Notes under the pieces: generated by a model | What the model saw: the letters and a program-made list of their open reading frames with translations, nothing else | Told to the model about the DNA's origin: nothing | Databases searched by the model: none | Part shown: piece by piece, positions 37,639 to 50,265 of the stretch | Numbering within the stretch: position 1 is the first letter of the stretch | Layout: each line of letters opens with the position of its first letter | Position numbers and translations under genes: made by a program | DNA from: Anaeramoeba ignava | Lineage: Eukaryota > Metamonada > Anaeramoebidae | Length of the DNA stretch: 64,000 nt | NCBI GenBank assembly: GCA_028826165.1 | Contig: JAPDFW010000092.1 | Coordinates: 496,001-560,000, forward strand | Direction of reading: 5' to 3'

Positions 37639-40600
37639 ATGAGTGAAAAATTACCTCGTTTTTTTGAACAATTTTCTTTAAAATGTCAAGCTTTAATTTT
37701 AAAAACAAATAAAATTGAACATGCGCTTCTTTTCCAAAAATTTATTCTTTCTGAAAATAAATATGCTGATAAAATATCTGGTCAAATGTAAACAATTTTT
37801 TCCTAAATTTTTTTAAAATAATAAATTAATTCACTATTTTTTCTTTTCCAAAAAAAAGGTCAAACAAAGATATTAGCAAAGAATTAATTCTTAAATCATT
37901 TATTAGTTTAATAGAAGAAAGAAAAAATTTTGATAATTCACAATTTCATGAAAAAAATCTTTTTATGTTAATTTATATTTGTTCAATTGATATTATTCGA
38001 TCTTATTTTGAAAAATCAGATAAATTAATGCAAGAATCAAATTTCAAACAAATTACTCGAAATGGTCTTTTTAAAATGCTCAAAATTGTGGAAAAGCAGA
38101 AATCAATTCCAAAAGAAATTATATTGAATTTTTTAACAATAATTATTCAGTTATCAAAAAAATTTTTATCAATTGAAGATTATAAAAAAATATTTAGCAA
38201 AGTGACTGAACTTCTCCAAAAAAATTCAGGAAATGTATAAAATTATATTATATTAAATGAAATTCAATTAAATTCAAATTCAAATCCAAAAATTTTAATA
38301 TTTAAGGAAAACCAAATGAGTCAAAAAGATCAAAATGATAATATTAATCACAAAATAATGGAGAAAGAAGAATCATTGAATCCAGCTGATTTTTATAAAT
38401 TCAAGGTTTTTCTTCAAGATTTTAACCATTGTTCAATTTCCGTAATTCCACTTGAAACACGTTTTCAAGATATCATGAAATTTCTTCAAGAATCAAGAAA
38501 AATTTCTCAAAAAGATGCAATATTTTTGAGTTCTGATCATCCTCATTATATTTCTACAATTACAACAAAATCTCAAGTTGATAATCTAACAAAAAATGGG
38601 GAGAAATTAGTATTTTTTATGAATGGATTTTTTGTGAAAAATGATGAATTTATGGATAAATATTTATCAGGTTTTTCTTTGATATTGAAACAGAAAATTG
38701 ATTCAATTAATGTTTTAGTTGCTCCTTTAACAAGTACTGATATTGCTCAATCAATAACAACAGGAACAAATATCACGATCAGATATTTATGGAAAAAAAT
38801 GAAGAAATTGAGATCAGAAAATATTGAATATGGATTGCAGTTATCCACTTTTGATCACAATAAAATTAAAGATTTCATATCTCAATGGTCAGAATTATCT
38901 CTTGATTTTTCTCACATTTTATCATCAGATGATGAAAATCAAAAATATGTTGCTTATCCTCAATTTTATGCATATAATATTGACAGCTCAAGTGTAGATA
39001 CAAACTTAGATAATTCAGATACAAATTTAGACCAAGAATTAAATAGCACAGATAAAAATTTGGATGAAAATTCAATTTCAAATTCAAATGAAAATTTAAA
39101 TATAAATTCAAATGAAAATTCAAATGAAAATTTAAATTCAATTAATGTTGATGATATAATTTTGGAAAATAATCAATTTGGATATTGGCTCAATGTTGAA
39201 TCACAAAACAACATTTCTTTTTATCTTGATCGTATAATGGTAATTTATAAACAAATAATAGAAATTTGTTTTGAATTTTAACTAATTTTTATCAAAAAAA
39301 AAAAAAATCAAGACAAACTATGATTTGATTATCAAATTTCAACCAAAACCAATTATTGTGCACATTTTGCTTGGTTTGGAAAAGAATAATTTTTCTATTC
39401 ACACTTTTGTTGTGGATTGTATAGTCAAAATATCAATTATTGTTGAGCAAATTTTAAAGCAATTAAATATTAATTTCAACGATAATCTTGGATTTGATAT
39501 TTTTCTCTTAAAATTTTCTGAGCAAACAAAATTGAAACCAGAAAAACAATTTGCAAAGGAAATGATGAAACAAATTTCACAACTTATTCTGTTGGATTTG
39601 AACAAAAACCTATTTGAACAAAATGTTATTCCTTTTTCTTATTTAAGAATAATAACTTATCAAAAAATGATTTTTGAGCAAAAAGAACCAGAAAAAATTG
39701 AAGAAATTAATGACAAAACTCATTTTTGGGATGAAATGATAAGACTTGATGATCCAAAAATAGTGACAGTTTTTGGTGAAATTGAAAAAATTGAAAAACA
39801 ACAATTCCAAGAAGAGCTCAAAAACAGAAAAGAATCCAAAAAGGATCAAGAAAAGGAAGCAAATCTAGATATATTTTTCCAGACAAAAGCAACAAGCTTT
39901 AACGAAGCAATTAAATTAATAACAACACCAAAAACTTATTCACATTTTTTCGAGAAAATGTTCATTTGGGTTTTGCCGTTAATTACAAAAGAAGAGGAGC
40001 TTTTTGTAAACAAATTGATTCAGCGGTTTTATTTGCCGAAATCAATTTCAATTGATTCTGTTGAAATGGAGGAAATACGCTTATTAATTGCATCAATATT
40101 GAAAAGATATATCAGATATAAATGCAAAATTAACTTTGAGATTTCAGAAGAAGAATGGAATTTGTTAAGTAATTTTACAAGGAATGATTTATTAAGAAAT
40201 TCATCCCAGAAATTGAAGAATATTGGATTGAAAATTGAGTTGATGATGATGAAATATTGTGGGAAAATTAGGGAAAAAAAAATGGAAATAGAAAATGAAT
40301 CAAACGATCAAATAAAAGAAAAAAAGGCAGAAAGAACAACAGAAACAGAAGGTAGAAACTGATAAAAAAAAATAATTATTATTGTTCAATATCAATTATT
40401 TTATTAATTATTTAAATATTTATTAATTTAGATTCAAATATAGAAGAAGATGATTGGGCAATGGGATTGCCAATAGAACCCAATCAAAAGCATTTTGATT
40501 ATACTTCCCAAACAATAAGTGATACTATTAATGATTCTGATGATGTTGATAATGATGATAATTATAATAATGATATGGATGATAAAAACGATAATGAGAA

Positions 40601-41627
40601 AATTATTTCTGTATTTGAAGAAACTGATGAAATTTTTTTTAATGAAAATATCAATGAAAACAAAGGAAAATCAGTTGAGGATTTATTGGTGAATACAATA
40701 AACAAATCAAAAGGAAAAAGAGACGATGGAACTTTTTTAAGTGTTTTTTTAGCAGCATTGGATACTGTTTGGGATGATAAAAAAGGAAATGAAAATAAAA
40801 CAATTCTAAATGAAGAAAATGAAGATTTTTTACAGGAAAACTTAGATTTATCAGAAAGTACTTCAACAAACCATGTTTCAATGAATGAATACTTCATTTT
40901 CACAACAAATGTAAATGATTTTGCGAAACAATTATCGTTAGTCTCTTTAAACAACTTCCGCAAAATCCAAATTCAAGAGTTTTTTTTTGGAAGATGGATT
41001 CGACACAAAATTATTAAAAATCCTGAAAATGAAAAGATTTGTGAAAACGTTCTGAAAATGATCAACAATTTTAACAGACTTTCTGATTGGGTATCATTAA
41101 GTATTCTTCAAGAACCCAAACGGGAAAAAAGAGTGAGATTGATTTGCCGATTTACAAAGCTTTGCGACGCTTTAAGATCATTAGAAAATTATCAAGATTT
41201 GATGGCAGTTTTTTCTGGATTACAAAATTCTTCTGTTTTTCGTTTAAAAAACACTTGGAGACATGTTCCAGATAAATATCGACAAATTCTTAAGGATCTT
41301 GATGAATTGACAAGTGTGGATCGCTTTAAAAATTTGAGGAATGCTCATCACAACTCAAAATCAGCTATTGTTCCTTATCTCGGCATTTATCTTTCTGATT
41401 TCACCATTTTGGATGAAGTTCCAAATAGAGTTGTTGATGATTTGATTAATTGGGGAAAATTTCGCAGATTTTTTCTAACTTTTTATCAGATTTCTTGCTT
41501 TCAAAAAGCAAAATATCGTTTTCTTTTTAATGAAAATCTTCATAATTTGTTTATGTTGATTCCTTCAGAAAAAGTGGATCCAAAATTATTTTTGGATTTA
41601 TCTCTTAAAATTGAACCAATCAATTGA
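37639..41627 (+). CDS. RasGEF (CDC25 homology) with RasGEF-N and ubiquitin-like region
   Basis: Exons: 37639-37787, 37859-38234, 38307-39239, 39313-40351, 40432-41627, about 1,230 residues. Near residues 206-280 is a ubiquitin/RA-like stretch (CSISVIPLETRFQDIMKFLQ). A RasGEF-N/REM module lies near 680-790 (FNEAIKLITTPKTYSHFFEK). The catalytic CDC25 domain lies near 990-1225: FAKQLSLVSLNNFRKIQIQE, FNRLSDWVSLSIL, FTKLCDALRSLENYQDLMAV and IVPYLGIYLSDFTILDE. It should load GTP on a Ras-family GTPase. An acidic low-complexity region (40530-40860) separates REM from CDC25. It lies 129 bases behind the RhoGEF in the same direction, with a TTTCATTTTT leader at about 37600. Confidence 0.9.
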
Positions 41628-41697
41628 AAATAAGAAAAATTAAAGAAAGAAAGAAAAAAATTTTTTAAAAAAAATTCATTTTCATTTTTTTAAAATA

Positions 41698-42535
41698 ATG
41701 ATTATTAAAATTTTCCCGTTTTTTTTTGTTCATAATTTTATTTCCAATTCTCATTCAAAATCAAGAAAACACTTTAAATTTCCAAAATTTTACTCCTTCT
41801 TGTTTAATTTGTACAATTTTAGTTGATTTTTTGAAATCATTTTCAAATACATCTTCTTTTGTAAATATTTCATCAACCAATAAATCAATAACTTTATTTG
41901 AAAACGAAGAATGGAATCAAGAAATGGCATCCATTTATTCCGAGCTAACTGAATCAGAATCTCTTTTAGTATTTATTGAATCAGGATATTTAGGAATTGA
42001 TATTTGCAGAGAATTTAGTTTTTGCAGTGGAAAAATCAAGAAAAAAACAGATCCTGCAAAATGTGTTGCATGCGAAATGCTTGAAGCGGAATACACTGAA
42101 TATTCTAAAACTCAGAACATTTCGTGGAGTTCAAATTCTCAGGAGATTATCAACGATTTACCTCAACAATTCCAAAATGAATTGAAACAATTAATTATTG
42201 AATATCCAAAAATATTTGAAGAAATGGATTATGATTTCTGTTCAAAATCAGAGATATGCACTCTAGACCTGATTTTCGATGCAAAACCACAATCAAATCC
42301 TCTTATTAATTTGGACTTTATTGTTTGTGATGCGATTATAAATGAATTGATTGTTTTTCTTAATAAAAATGATAAGGAAAATATTATCCAATTTCTTTCT
42401 TCTCTTTGCAATTATTTTCCAGCACAATTTCAAGGTTCATGCACAGAAATAATTTCTCAACAAAAAGAAGCTATTGTTTTGGTTTCTCTTTCTTATCCAA
42501 ATTTTCTAGAGAAATTGTGTGAACTTTTAAAATAA
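41698..42535 (+). CDS. Secreted protein with three saposin-B domains
   Basis: About 279 residues. Three modules show the saposin cysteine order: CLICTIL ... DICREFSFC; CVACEMLEAEY ... YDFCSKSEIC; and a last one with VCDAIINELIVFL, SSLCNYFP, GSCTEII and KLCELL. Saposin-B modules bind or perturb lipid membranes; members include lysosomal cofactors and amoeba pore-formers, and the sequence cannot tell which applies. The ATG at 41698 starts a good hydrophobic leader, but the T9 run at 41719-41727 is one base too long to join it to the saposin frame, so either the base is an error or the gene is broken at its start. It ends 42 bases from the convergent BTB-TLDc gene. Confidence 0.75.
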
Positions 42536-42577
42536 AGATTTATCAAAATTTTGTTATTTATTTTTGTTTTCTGATTT

Positions 42578-43966
42578 TTAAACAAAAAAGCATTCAATTT
42601 CTTCACTTTTCCATTGTCCGTCTCTTCCAGCTAAATAATTTTTAGATTCGTTTGTTGAATAATAGATTCCTTTAGGTAAAATATAACTGTATCCAAAATT
42701 CCATGAATGTCCGTTTTCTAAATTACGATCAATAAAACATAAATCCCAATTTCCAAAAAAAGGTCCCATTTCTGGTCCATAAAAAACTGCATATTTTTTG
42801 GCTTCACTTTTTAAATTAATTGGAAATTTTTGAGGAGGATCATTTCTTGGATTTTTCAAACTAAATAAAAATGCATTTTCATCAAATGAATGATCATTTT
42901 TGCTTGAAATCCATCCAATTTGAGTAAATCCTCCAAAAATAAAATTATCTTTTGTTTTGATAATAACTAATGTTTTTCCTTTATCATCACATTTTTCATG
43001 CCATTTTTTATAATCAAAACCATCTATTTTTGCTGAATATCCTAATTTCATTTTGGAAAAGAATTCATTATCATTTATCCATTCTTTTAATTTATTGAAA
43101 TATTCTTTTTCTTTAATAATTTTTGATTTAAATCTTTTTCTTGATTTGAAAATTAATGATTTTTCTTTTTCTTTTTCAATAAATTGATTTAATTCTTTTT
43201 CATTTTTAATATTTTGGAATTGAATTAATTTTTGTGAAATTTGATTTGGAATTAATTCTTGTTTCAAAGTATCTTCAATTTCTTGTTTTGAAAAATCAAT
43301 AAATCTTATTTTATCAATAATATTTGGAATTTGATTAATATTTGATTTATGTTTTTCCCATTTTATTATTGATTGGAAAAGTTCAAATTCATTTATCAAA
43401 ATAAAATCATTTGATAATATTGAATTTAAATGATTTTCTTCAAGTTCAAGAAAAAATGGAGTTTTAATAAATTCTTCAAAATTTTCAAAAATAAATTGAT
43501 AAGAAGAATCTAATAATTGATTTAAGTTCATTCTTTCAGATAATTTAAGAATATCAACAATAGTTTCAAATTGTAAATTATTTTTGATAAAATTTAAAGA
43601 AATTTCAATTAATTCATCAATTAAATATTTTGATGAAAAAATTAAAATTTCAATAACATTTTCTAAATTAATTTCAATTTTTCCTGAATAAAAATAATTC
43701 AAAATTGAAAATAGAATTGAATTTGAAACATCTTTTAAAATTAATTTATTTTCTTGATATTCTTTCATTTTAGAATTAAAAAGAGATTTAAAATATTGAC
43801 TTCTTGAAGAAAGAATTGATTTATGAGTTTTAAATGAAGTTTGATTTTGTTCACAAATTATTTCAAAATCAAAATAACTTTCATATTGATTTTGATTTTG
43901 ATTTTGATTTTGAAATAAATTTTTTAAATCATTTGAAAGTTTTTCTAAATTTAAATAAGTTTCCAT
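42578..43966 (-). CDS. BTB-BACK-TLDc protein, copy 1
   Basis: Single exon, 462 residues. The BTB domain (about 28-135) has DFEIICEQNQTSFKTHKSIL and SILNYFYSGKIEI. BACK-like helices (about 136-250) follow, then a coiled-coil linker, then TLDc (about 300-462): MKLGYSAKIDGFDYKKWHEK, GKTLVIIKTKDNFIFGGFTQ, AFLFSLKNP and TNESKNYLAG. BTB-BACK proteins often act as cullin-3 adaptors; TLDc domains can bind the V-ATPase. Which role applies here is not shown. An intact paralogue-level comparison is available at 51.6-53.0 kb. Confidence 0.88.
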   Translation of the reverse strand: METYLNLEKLSNDLKNLFQNQNQNQNQYESYFDFEIICEQNQTSFKTHKSILSSRSQYFKSLFNSKMKEYQENKLILKDVSNSILFSILNYFYSGKIEINLENVIEILIFSSKYLIDELIEISLNFIKNNLQFETIVDILKLSERMNLNQLLDSSYQFIFENFEEFIKTPFFLELEENHLNSILSNDFILINEFELFQSIIKWEKHKSNINQIPNIIDKIRFIDFSKQEIEDTLKQELIPNQISQKLIQFQNIKNEKELNQFIEKEKEKSLIFKSRKRFKSKIIKEKEYFNKLKEWINDNEFFSKMKLGYSAKIDGFDYKKWHEKCDDKGKTLVIIKTKDNFIFGGFTQIGWISSKNDHSFDENAFLFSLKNPRNDPPQKFPINLKSEAKKYAVFYGPEMGPFFGNWDLCFIDRNLENGHSWNFGYSYILPKGIYYSTNESKNYLAGRDGQWKSEEIECFFV

Positions 43967-44012
43967 TTTAAATAAAAAATTTAAAAATAAAAAAAATGAA
44001 AAAAAATAAAAA

Positions 44013-44444
44013 ATGAAAATTATTTTAATTTAATATTTAATTTGGAATTAATTTTATTTTATATATTTTATTAATATTTATTTATTAAAAATAATATAAA
44101 ATAATTCTCAATAATTTAATAAATTTGATAAATTATTTTAATTAATTTATCTAAAAATGAAAATTATTTTAATTTAATATTTAATTTGGAATTAATTCTA
44201 TTTAATATATTTTATTAATATTTCTTTATTCAAAATAATATAAAATAATTCTCAATAATTTAATAAATTTAATAAAATATTTTAATTAATTTATTTAAAA
44301 ATGAAAATTATTTTAATTTAATATTTAATTTGAAATTAATTCTATTTTATATATTTTATTAATATTTCTTTATTCAAAATAATATAAAATAATTCTCAAT
44401 ATTTTAATAAATTTAATAAAATATTTTAATTAAAAATATAAATT
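44013..44444. repeat. Three tandem copies of a 144-bp unit, family 1
   Basis: ATGAAAATTATTTTAATTTA recurs at 44013, 44157 and 44301, with the full intervening text well conserved (TTGGAATTAATT, TAATATAAAATAATTCTCAA). No reading frame spans it. This is a higher-order repeat, unlike the short-unit intron arrays. Confidence 0.85.
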
Positions 44445-44509
44445 GAATTTTAATCTTTTTAATAATAAATTTTAATTAATTTTTCTTTAATTTATCTATT
44501 AATAAATAA

Positions 44510-44985
44510 TTTAAATTTAATTATTATTAATTTCTATTTCCATTTTTATATTTATATGTTGAATATTTAAATAATAAAATATTTAAATCTAAAACATTAA
44601 ATTATTATTTTAACAATAAAATTAAATATTAAATTATATTTTTAAATTGATTTATAAATTAAATATTAAATTAAATCTATTCTTATTTTTTATATTTATA
44701 TGTTTAATATTTAAATAATAAAATATTTAAATCTAAAACAATAAATTATTATTTTAATAATAAAATTAAATAATAAATTATATTTTTAAATTAATTTATA
44801 AATTAAATATTAAATTAAACTATTCTCATTTTATATTTTATGTTGAATATTTAAATAATAAAATATTTAAATCTAAAACATTAAATTATTATTTTAATAA
44901 TAAAATTAAATATTAAATTATATTTTTAAATTAATTTATAAATTAAATATTAAATTAAACTTATTTTCATTTTTATATTTTTCAT
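44510..44985. repeat. Three tandem copies of a 140-144-bp unit, family 2
   Basis: TAATAAAATATTTAAATCTA recurs with TGTTGAATATTT starts at about 44557, 44701 and 44841. The unit is unrelated at sight to family 1 but has the same period. The stretch 44986-45338 after it is A/T filler with TTTTTCATTTTTTTCC near 44985-45000. Confidence 0.8.
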
Positions 44986-45341
44986 TTTTCATTTTTTTCC
45001 TTTTTTTTAAATAAAAAAAATAATTTTAATTAAGTAAATATTATTTAAAAAAAATTAAATATAAAAATATCTAATTAAACATAAAAATAATAATAAAAAC
45101 ATTTCAATAATCAAAATATTTATAAATTATTAATTAAAATAAAATTTATTTAATCAAAAAAAATTGGAAAACAAAAATTTATTTTTCCTTTTTTTTATTT
45201 AATAAAATAAACCAAAAATTAAATATAAAAATAATAAATTAAACATAAATTATTTATTAAAAACATTTAAATAATCAAAATAATAAATAATTTATTAATT
45301 AAAATATTTTTATTTTCAAAAAAAAAACAAAAAAAGAAATG

Positions 45342-45446
45342 AATTCAAATTCAAAATCAAATTCAAATTCAAATTCAAATTCAAATTCAAATTCAAATTC
45401 AAATTCAAATTCAAATTCAAATTCAAATTCAAATTCAAATTCAAAT
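45342..45446 (+). repeat. AATTCA hexamer run
   Basis: About 100 bases of near-perfect AATTCA at the presumed start of the BTB/ARM gene, encoding Asn-Ser in the frame of the ATG at 45339. Confidence 0.9.
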
Positions 45447-46794
45447 CAACAAATTCGAATCCAAAATTAAAAAATTTAATAAATTCTTAATAAAACAAGC
45501 AAATAAACAAATTGGTTTAATGTTTGGAAATAAAAAAACTTCAGATTTTCAAATTTATTGTGGAAAAGATAAAATTTTAATTCCTTGTCATAAATCAATT
45601 TTAGAAGCTCGTTCAAAATATTTTATGATAAATAGAAGAGAAAATAAATTTAATTCAATTTATTTTAATAATTTTAGTTCTGAAATTGTTAAACCAATTA
45701 TTAAATTTTTTTATAATGGAAAATTTAAATTTGATAAACAAAAATTTGATAAATATTTTAAATTTGCAAATCAAATTAAATTAAAAGAAATTCAATTCAA
45801 AATTGAACTTGAAATTCAATCAATTTTTAATATTGAAAATATTTTAGAAATTTATTTTAAATCTCAAAAAATTAATTCAAAAAATCTTTCTCAAAATTGT
45901 GAAAAATTTATTTTCCAAAATATTCAATTTATCATTTCAAATCCAAATTTTGATAAATATTTAAATCAAAATCAAAATCAAATTTACAATTTTATTGGAT
46001 TAATTTCTTTAAATCAAAATCTTCCAAATCAATTCCAAATTATTCAACAAATTGAACAAAAATTGAATCAAAATAATCAAAAAAAATTGATAAAATTAAT
46101 TAAATTTGAAACAAATCAAAATGAAAATGAAAATAATGAAATTGAAAATTCTTTTTCAAATTTATTAAATCAAATTTTACAAACAAAATCAATTAATCAA
46201 TTTCAAATTCAAAAATCAAAAATAAATCAATTTCTCAACTTCAAAATAAAATTATTTTATTAAATTCAAATATTGAAGAATTTGAAGAAGAAAATAAAAA
46301 ATCAGAATTTACAATTAATCAACTTTATTATCAACAAAAAACAACCCAAAAAGAAAAAGAAAAATTAGAAAAAATTAAAAAACAAATTGAAGAAATTCAA
46401 AAAGAATATGAAAAATGGAAAAAAGAAATTGAAGAAAAATTTCAACAATTAATTCAAAATGAAAATGAAAAAATGAAAAAAGAATATTTACAAGAATTTA
46501 ATGAAAATAATTATTAATTTGAAAGATTTATTTGAAGAAAATAGAAAAAAAGATTTAGAAAATTTTCAAAAAGAAATTCAACAAATTCAAAATAAATTCA
46601 AAAAAATAAAAAATAACAATTTGGAAGAAATTGATAAACAATATCAAGAATTAATAAAATTTCCAAAATCAAAAACAGAAGAAGATTTAAAATTATTTGA
46701 AGAAAGAATCCAACAATTTAAAAATCAATTTGAAAAAAAAAGAAAAGAAAATTTAGAAGAATTTAAACAATTTATTCAACAAACCAAAAATCAA

Positions 46795-47300
46795 ATCAAA
46801 TTCAAAATCAAAATCAAAATCAAATTCAAAATCAAAATCAAAATCAAAATCAAAATAAAAATCAAAATCAAATTCAAAATAAAATCAAAATAAAATCAAA
46901 CAAAATCAAAATAAAAATAAAAATCAAAATCAAAATCAAAATCAAATTCAAAATCAAAATCAAAATCAAAATCAAAATCAAAATCAAAATCAAAATCAAA
47001 ATCAAATTCAAAATCAAAATCAAAATCAAAATCAAAATCAAAATCAAAATCAAAATCAAAATCAAATTCAAAATCAAAATCAAAATCAAAATCAAAATCA
47101 AAATCAAAATCAAAATCAAATTCAAATTCAAAATCAAAATCAAAATCAAAATCAAAATCAAAATCAAAATCAAAATCAAAATCAAAATCAAAATCAAAAT
47201 CAAATTCAAAATCAAATTCAAAATAAAATTCAAAATCAAAATCAAAATCAAAATAAAAATCAAAATCAAAATCAAAATCAAAATCAAAATAAAATTGAAA
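46795..47300 (+). repeat. AAAATC hexamer array inside the BTB/ARM locus
   Basis: About 500 bases of AAAATC with TTC substitutions. In one frame it reads Asn-Gln, as in coding repeats elsewhere in the window, so it may be an overgrown Asn-Gln linker between two coiled-coil parts. Confidence 0.88.
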
Positions 47301-49258
47301 TTGATAAAATAATTGAAGAAATAAAAAATATAATTCCATTTAAACAAAATGAATATTTGGAAAAAATTGAAAATAAAATTCAAGAAATTGAAATTAAAAA
47401 TGAAAATTTAAATGAAAATGAAAAAATAATTCAAGAATTTAATAATGAAATTGAAAAAAGAAAAAATGAATTTTATTCAAAAATTAATCAAGAAATCAAA
47501 AATATTCAAAATATCCAAAATAAAATTGAAAATCAAAAATCAAAAATAGAAATTCTTCAATCAACAGAAAACACAACAAATTTTTTACAAGAACTTTCAA
47601 ACAAAATTCAACAAAATGATAAAAGTAAATCAAACAAAAAAAAAAAGGAAATTAAATTGAAATGAATTGAATTGAATTGAATTAAATTGAATAATTTTAA
47701 TTAATTTATTTAATTAATATTTGATTTATTAAAAAAAATAATTTGATTTTACAAAAAACAAATCATAAAGGAAAAACAAAAGAATTAATTGAAATTGATG
47801 AATATTTTATTCTTAAATGTATGAATAATTTTCCAACAAATGAAATTATTCAAGAAAATTCATGTTTTGCTTTAAGAAAATTTACTGAAACAAACAAAAG
47901 TAAAATTCAAAAATTAATTTATTTTCAAAACAAAAAGAAAAAAGAAATATTAAATTCAAAATTCAAAATTCAAAATTCAAAAAAATAGAAAAATCAATTC
48001 AATTTGAAAATTTAAATGGAATTGATTTAATTTTGAAAACAATGATAAATTTCCCAAATAATCAACAAATTCAATTTCAATCTTTTTCAATTTTTATTAA
48101 TATTGGAAAAGAAAAAGGTAAATCAATTTATTTTTCCAAAATTTTTTCATTAACAAAAAAAGAAAAATAATCAATTTATTAATAAAATTAATCAACAAAA
48201 TTAAATTCAAAAATCAAAATCAAAATCAAAATAAAAATCAAAATCAAAACCAAAATCAAAATCAAAATCAAAATCAAATTTAAATTCAAAATCAAAATCA
48301 AAATCAAATTCAAAATAGAAAATCAAAACAAAATTAAAATCAAATTCAAAATTAAAGTCAAAATTCAAAATCAAATTCAAATTCAAAATCAAAATCAAAA
48401 TCAAAATCAAAATCAAAATCAAAATTCAAAATTAAATTCAAAATCAAATTCAAAATCAAATTTAAAATCAAAATTAAAATCAAAATAGAAAATCAAAACA
48501 AAATTAAAGAATTATTTGGAATTGAAATAATTATTTTATCAATAATTAAATTTGAAAAAGATAAAAATTTAAAAAAACAAGGATTTAAAGCTTTATCAAA
48601 TTTAGGATTGAAAAATAAAGGTAAAAATTATAAAAAAATAAATTCCAAATTTTTTCTTTCAAAAATAAATTAAATTTTTCAATTCATTCTTCTTTTTCCA
48701 AAAAAAACAAAAAACAAAAACAACAAAAACAACATTTATTTATTTAGAAATTCAAAATCAAATCAAAACAAAGAAAGGTAAAACAAAACATTTTCCTTTT
48801 TTATTTCTTTTAACAATTTTTAACAAAACAAATTCATTCATTTTTTCATTTATATTTTATTCCATTCTTTTTTTTACTATTATTAATAATTGGATATTTA
48901 AATTCCACAAAACAAAAACAAAACAATTCAAAAACAATTCAAAATTTCCATTCTTTTTCTTCTTTTTAAAATTTGAAAAAAGAAAACAAAAACAAAAAAA
49001 AAACAAAAACAAAAACAAAAACAAAACAAAAAAAAAAAAAAACAATTCAAAATTTCCATTCTTTTTCTTCTTTTAAAATTTGATAAAAGAAAATCCAAAA
49101 AATTGAATGAACATTTTGAAAAACAAAAAGAAAAATTGAAAATTATTTAAAGAAAACTTCCAAATTCAACAATTAAAAATCCATTCAAAGAATTGAAAAT
49201 AGAAGATTTTAGAAAAATTGAAAAAAAAGATGTAAATTATTTTGATTTTTGTTAAAAT

Positions 49259-50265
49259 TATTTAAAAGAAAAAAAAATCAATTATCTAATCTAATCTAAT
49301 CTAATCTAATCTAATCTAATATAATCTAATCTAATCATAAAAAATTTTTTGTTTTTATTCTTTTATTTATTTTTTATTGGAAAATTTAAATAGGTTCCTA
49401 AAGATTCTGATTATGTATTATTTATTTAACAAAAAAAACAAAAAACTCAAGATTTTTTTAAAAGAGAAAAAACAAAACAAATTTATTCAATTTATTTTAA
49501 TTTTTGGAAATAATTTAAATCAATAATTTAATTTTTTAATTTCTTTTTTAACAATCCAAAATTTTTAAATCATCAAATATTTTATATATTTATATATTTA
49601 TTTTTGGAAAAGATAAATCTATTTCCAAATTTTAAATTTATCAAAATGAAAAAATCAAAAATGAAAAATTAATTTCTTTTATATCCAAAATTAAATTAAT
49701 TAATTTACAAATATCCAAAAATTGAATTAAATTAAATTAAATTAAATCAAAATTAAATTAAAATTGAATTGAATTATTAAGAGAAAAAAGGGAAAAAATA
49801 ATGAATTAGTTTTATTATAAATATTTCATTATTTTTATTTGAATTTCTTTTAAGTAAATTTTTTTTAAATTAAATTATTTTTTATTATTTCCAAAATAGA
49901 AAAATATTAAGAAATTATTATTTAAATCCAAATTTTATTTTATTATTATTTTTATTATTATTTAATAAATTTAATCTCATTCTCCTTTTATTTTGTTTTA
50001 TTTATTGAAATAATTAATTAATTTTTTTTGATTAAAGAAATTATTTTTAGATTTCTTCTCAATTTAAATTCCACTTTTTTTCTTTTTTTCTTTTTGATTT
50101 TCCACTTTTTTTTCCTTTTCAAAATAATAAAATTAAAATTGAATTAAAAATATTTATTTCCAAAAGAAAAAAAAAAAGAAAAAGAAATAATAAATTAAAT
50201 CATTCTCCTTTTATTTTATTTTTTTGTTTGGAAATTGTTTTTTTTTTTTGAAAAATATCCTTTTA
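49259..50265. other. Gene-poor AT-rich stretch
   Basis: I see no convincing gene in this kilobase. It holds a TCTAA run (about 49280-49330), A- and T-runs, two TTCCACTTTTTTT motifs (about 50068 and 50100), and a possible short exon after an AG near 49392 (VPKDSDYVLFI then stop) that could be the end of the decayed BTB/ARM gene. Confidence 0.4.

Larger units (their letters stand above)
45339..49258 (+). pseudogene. Decayed BTB / coiled-coil / ARM-repeat gene
   Basis: A BTB domain is readable from 45520 (SDFQIYCGKDKILIPCHKSI; FFYNGKFKFD). Coiled coil follows in at least three frames (45790-47660), broken by an AAAATC array. Armadillo-like units then appear: FILKCMNNFPTNEIIQE (about 47800), [19 protein letters not shown] (about 48020) and GIEIIILSIIKF (about 48520), two of them ending at GT donors. 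The ATG at 45339 starts an Asn-Ser run that is out of frame with the BTB part. Frames change near 46230, 46500, 46780 and 47980. The ARM units and splice donors are well kept, so decay is recent or the sequence carries several indels. The 3' limit is uncertain. Confidence 0.6.

Noticed and set aside
40562-40963. Minus-strand frame of 133 residues
   Set aside because: Antisense of the acidic linker in the RasGEF.
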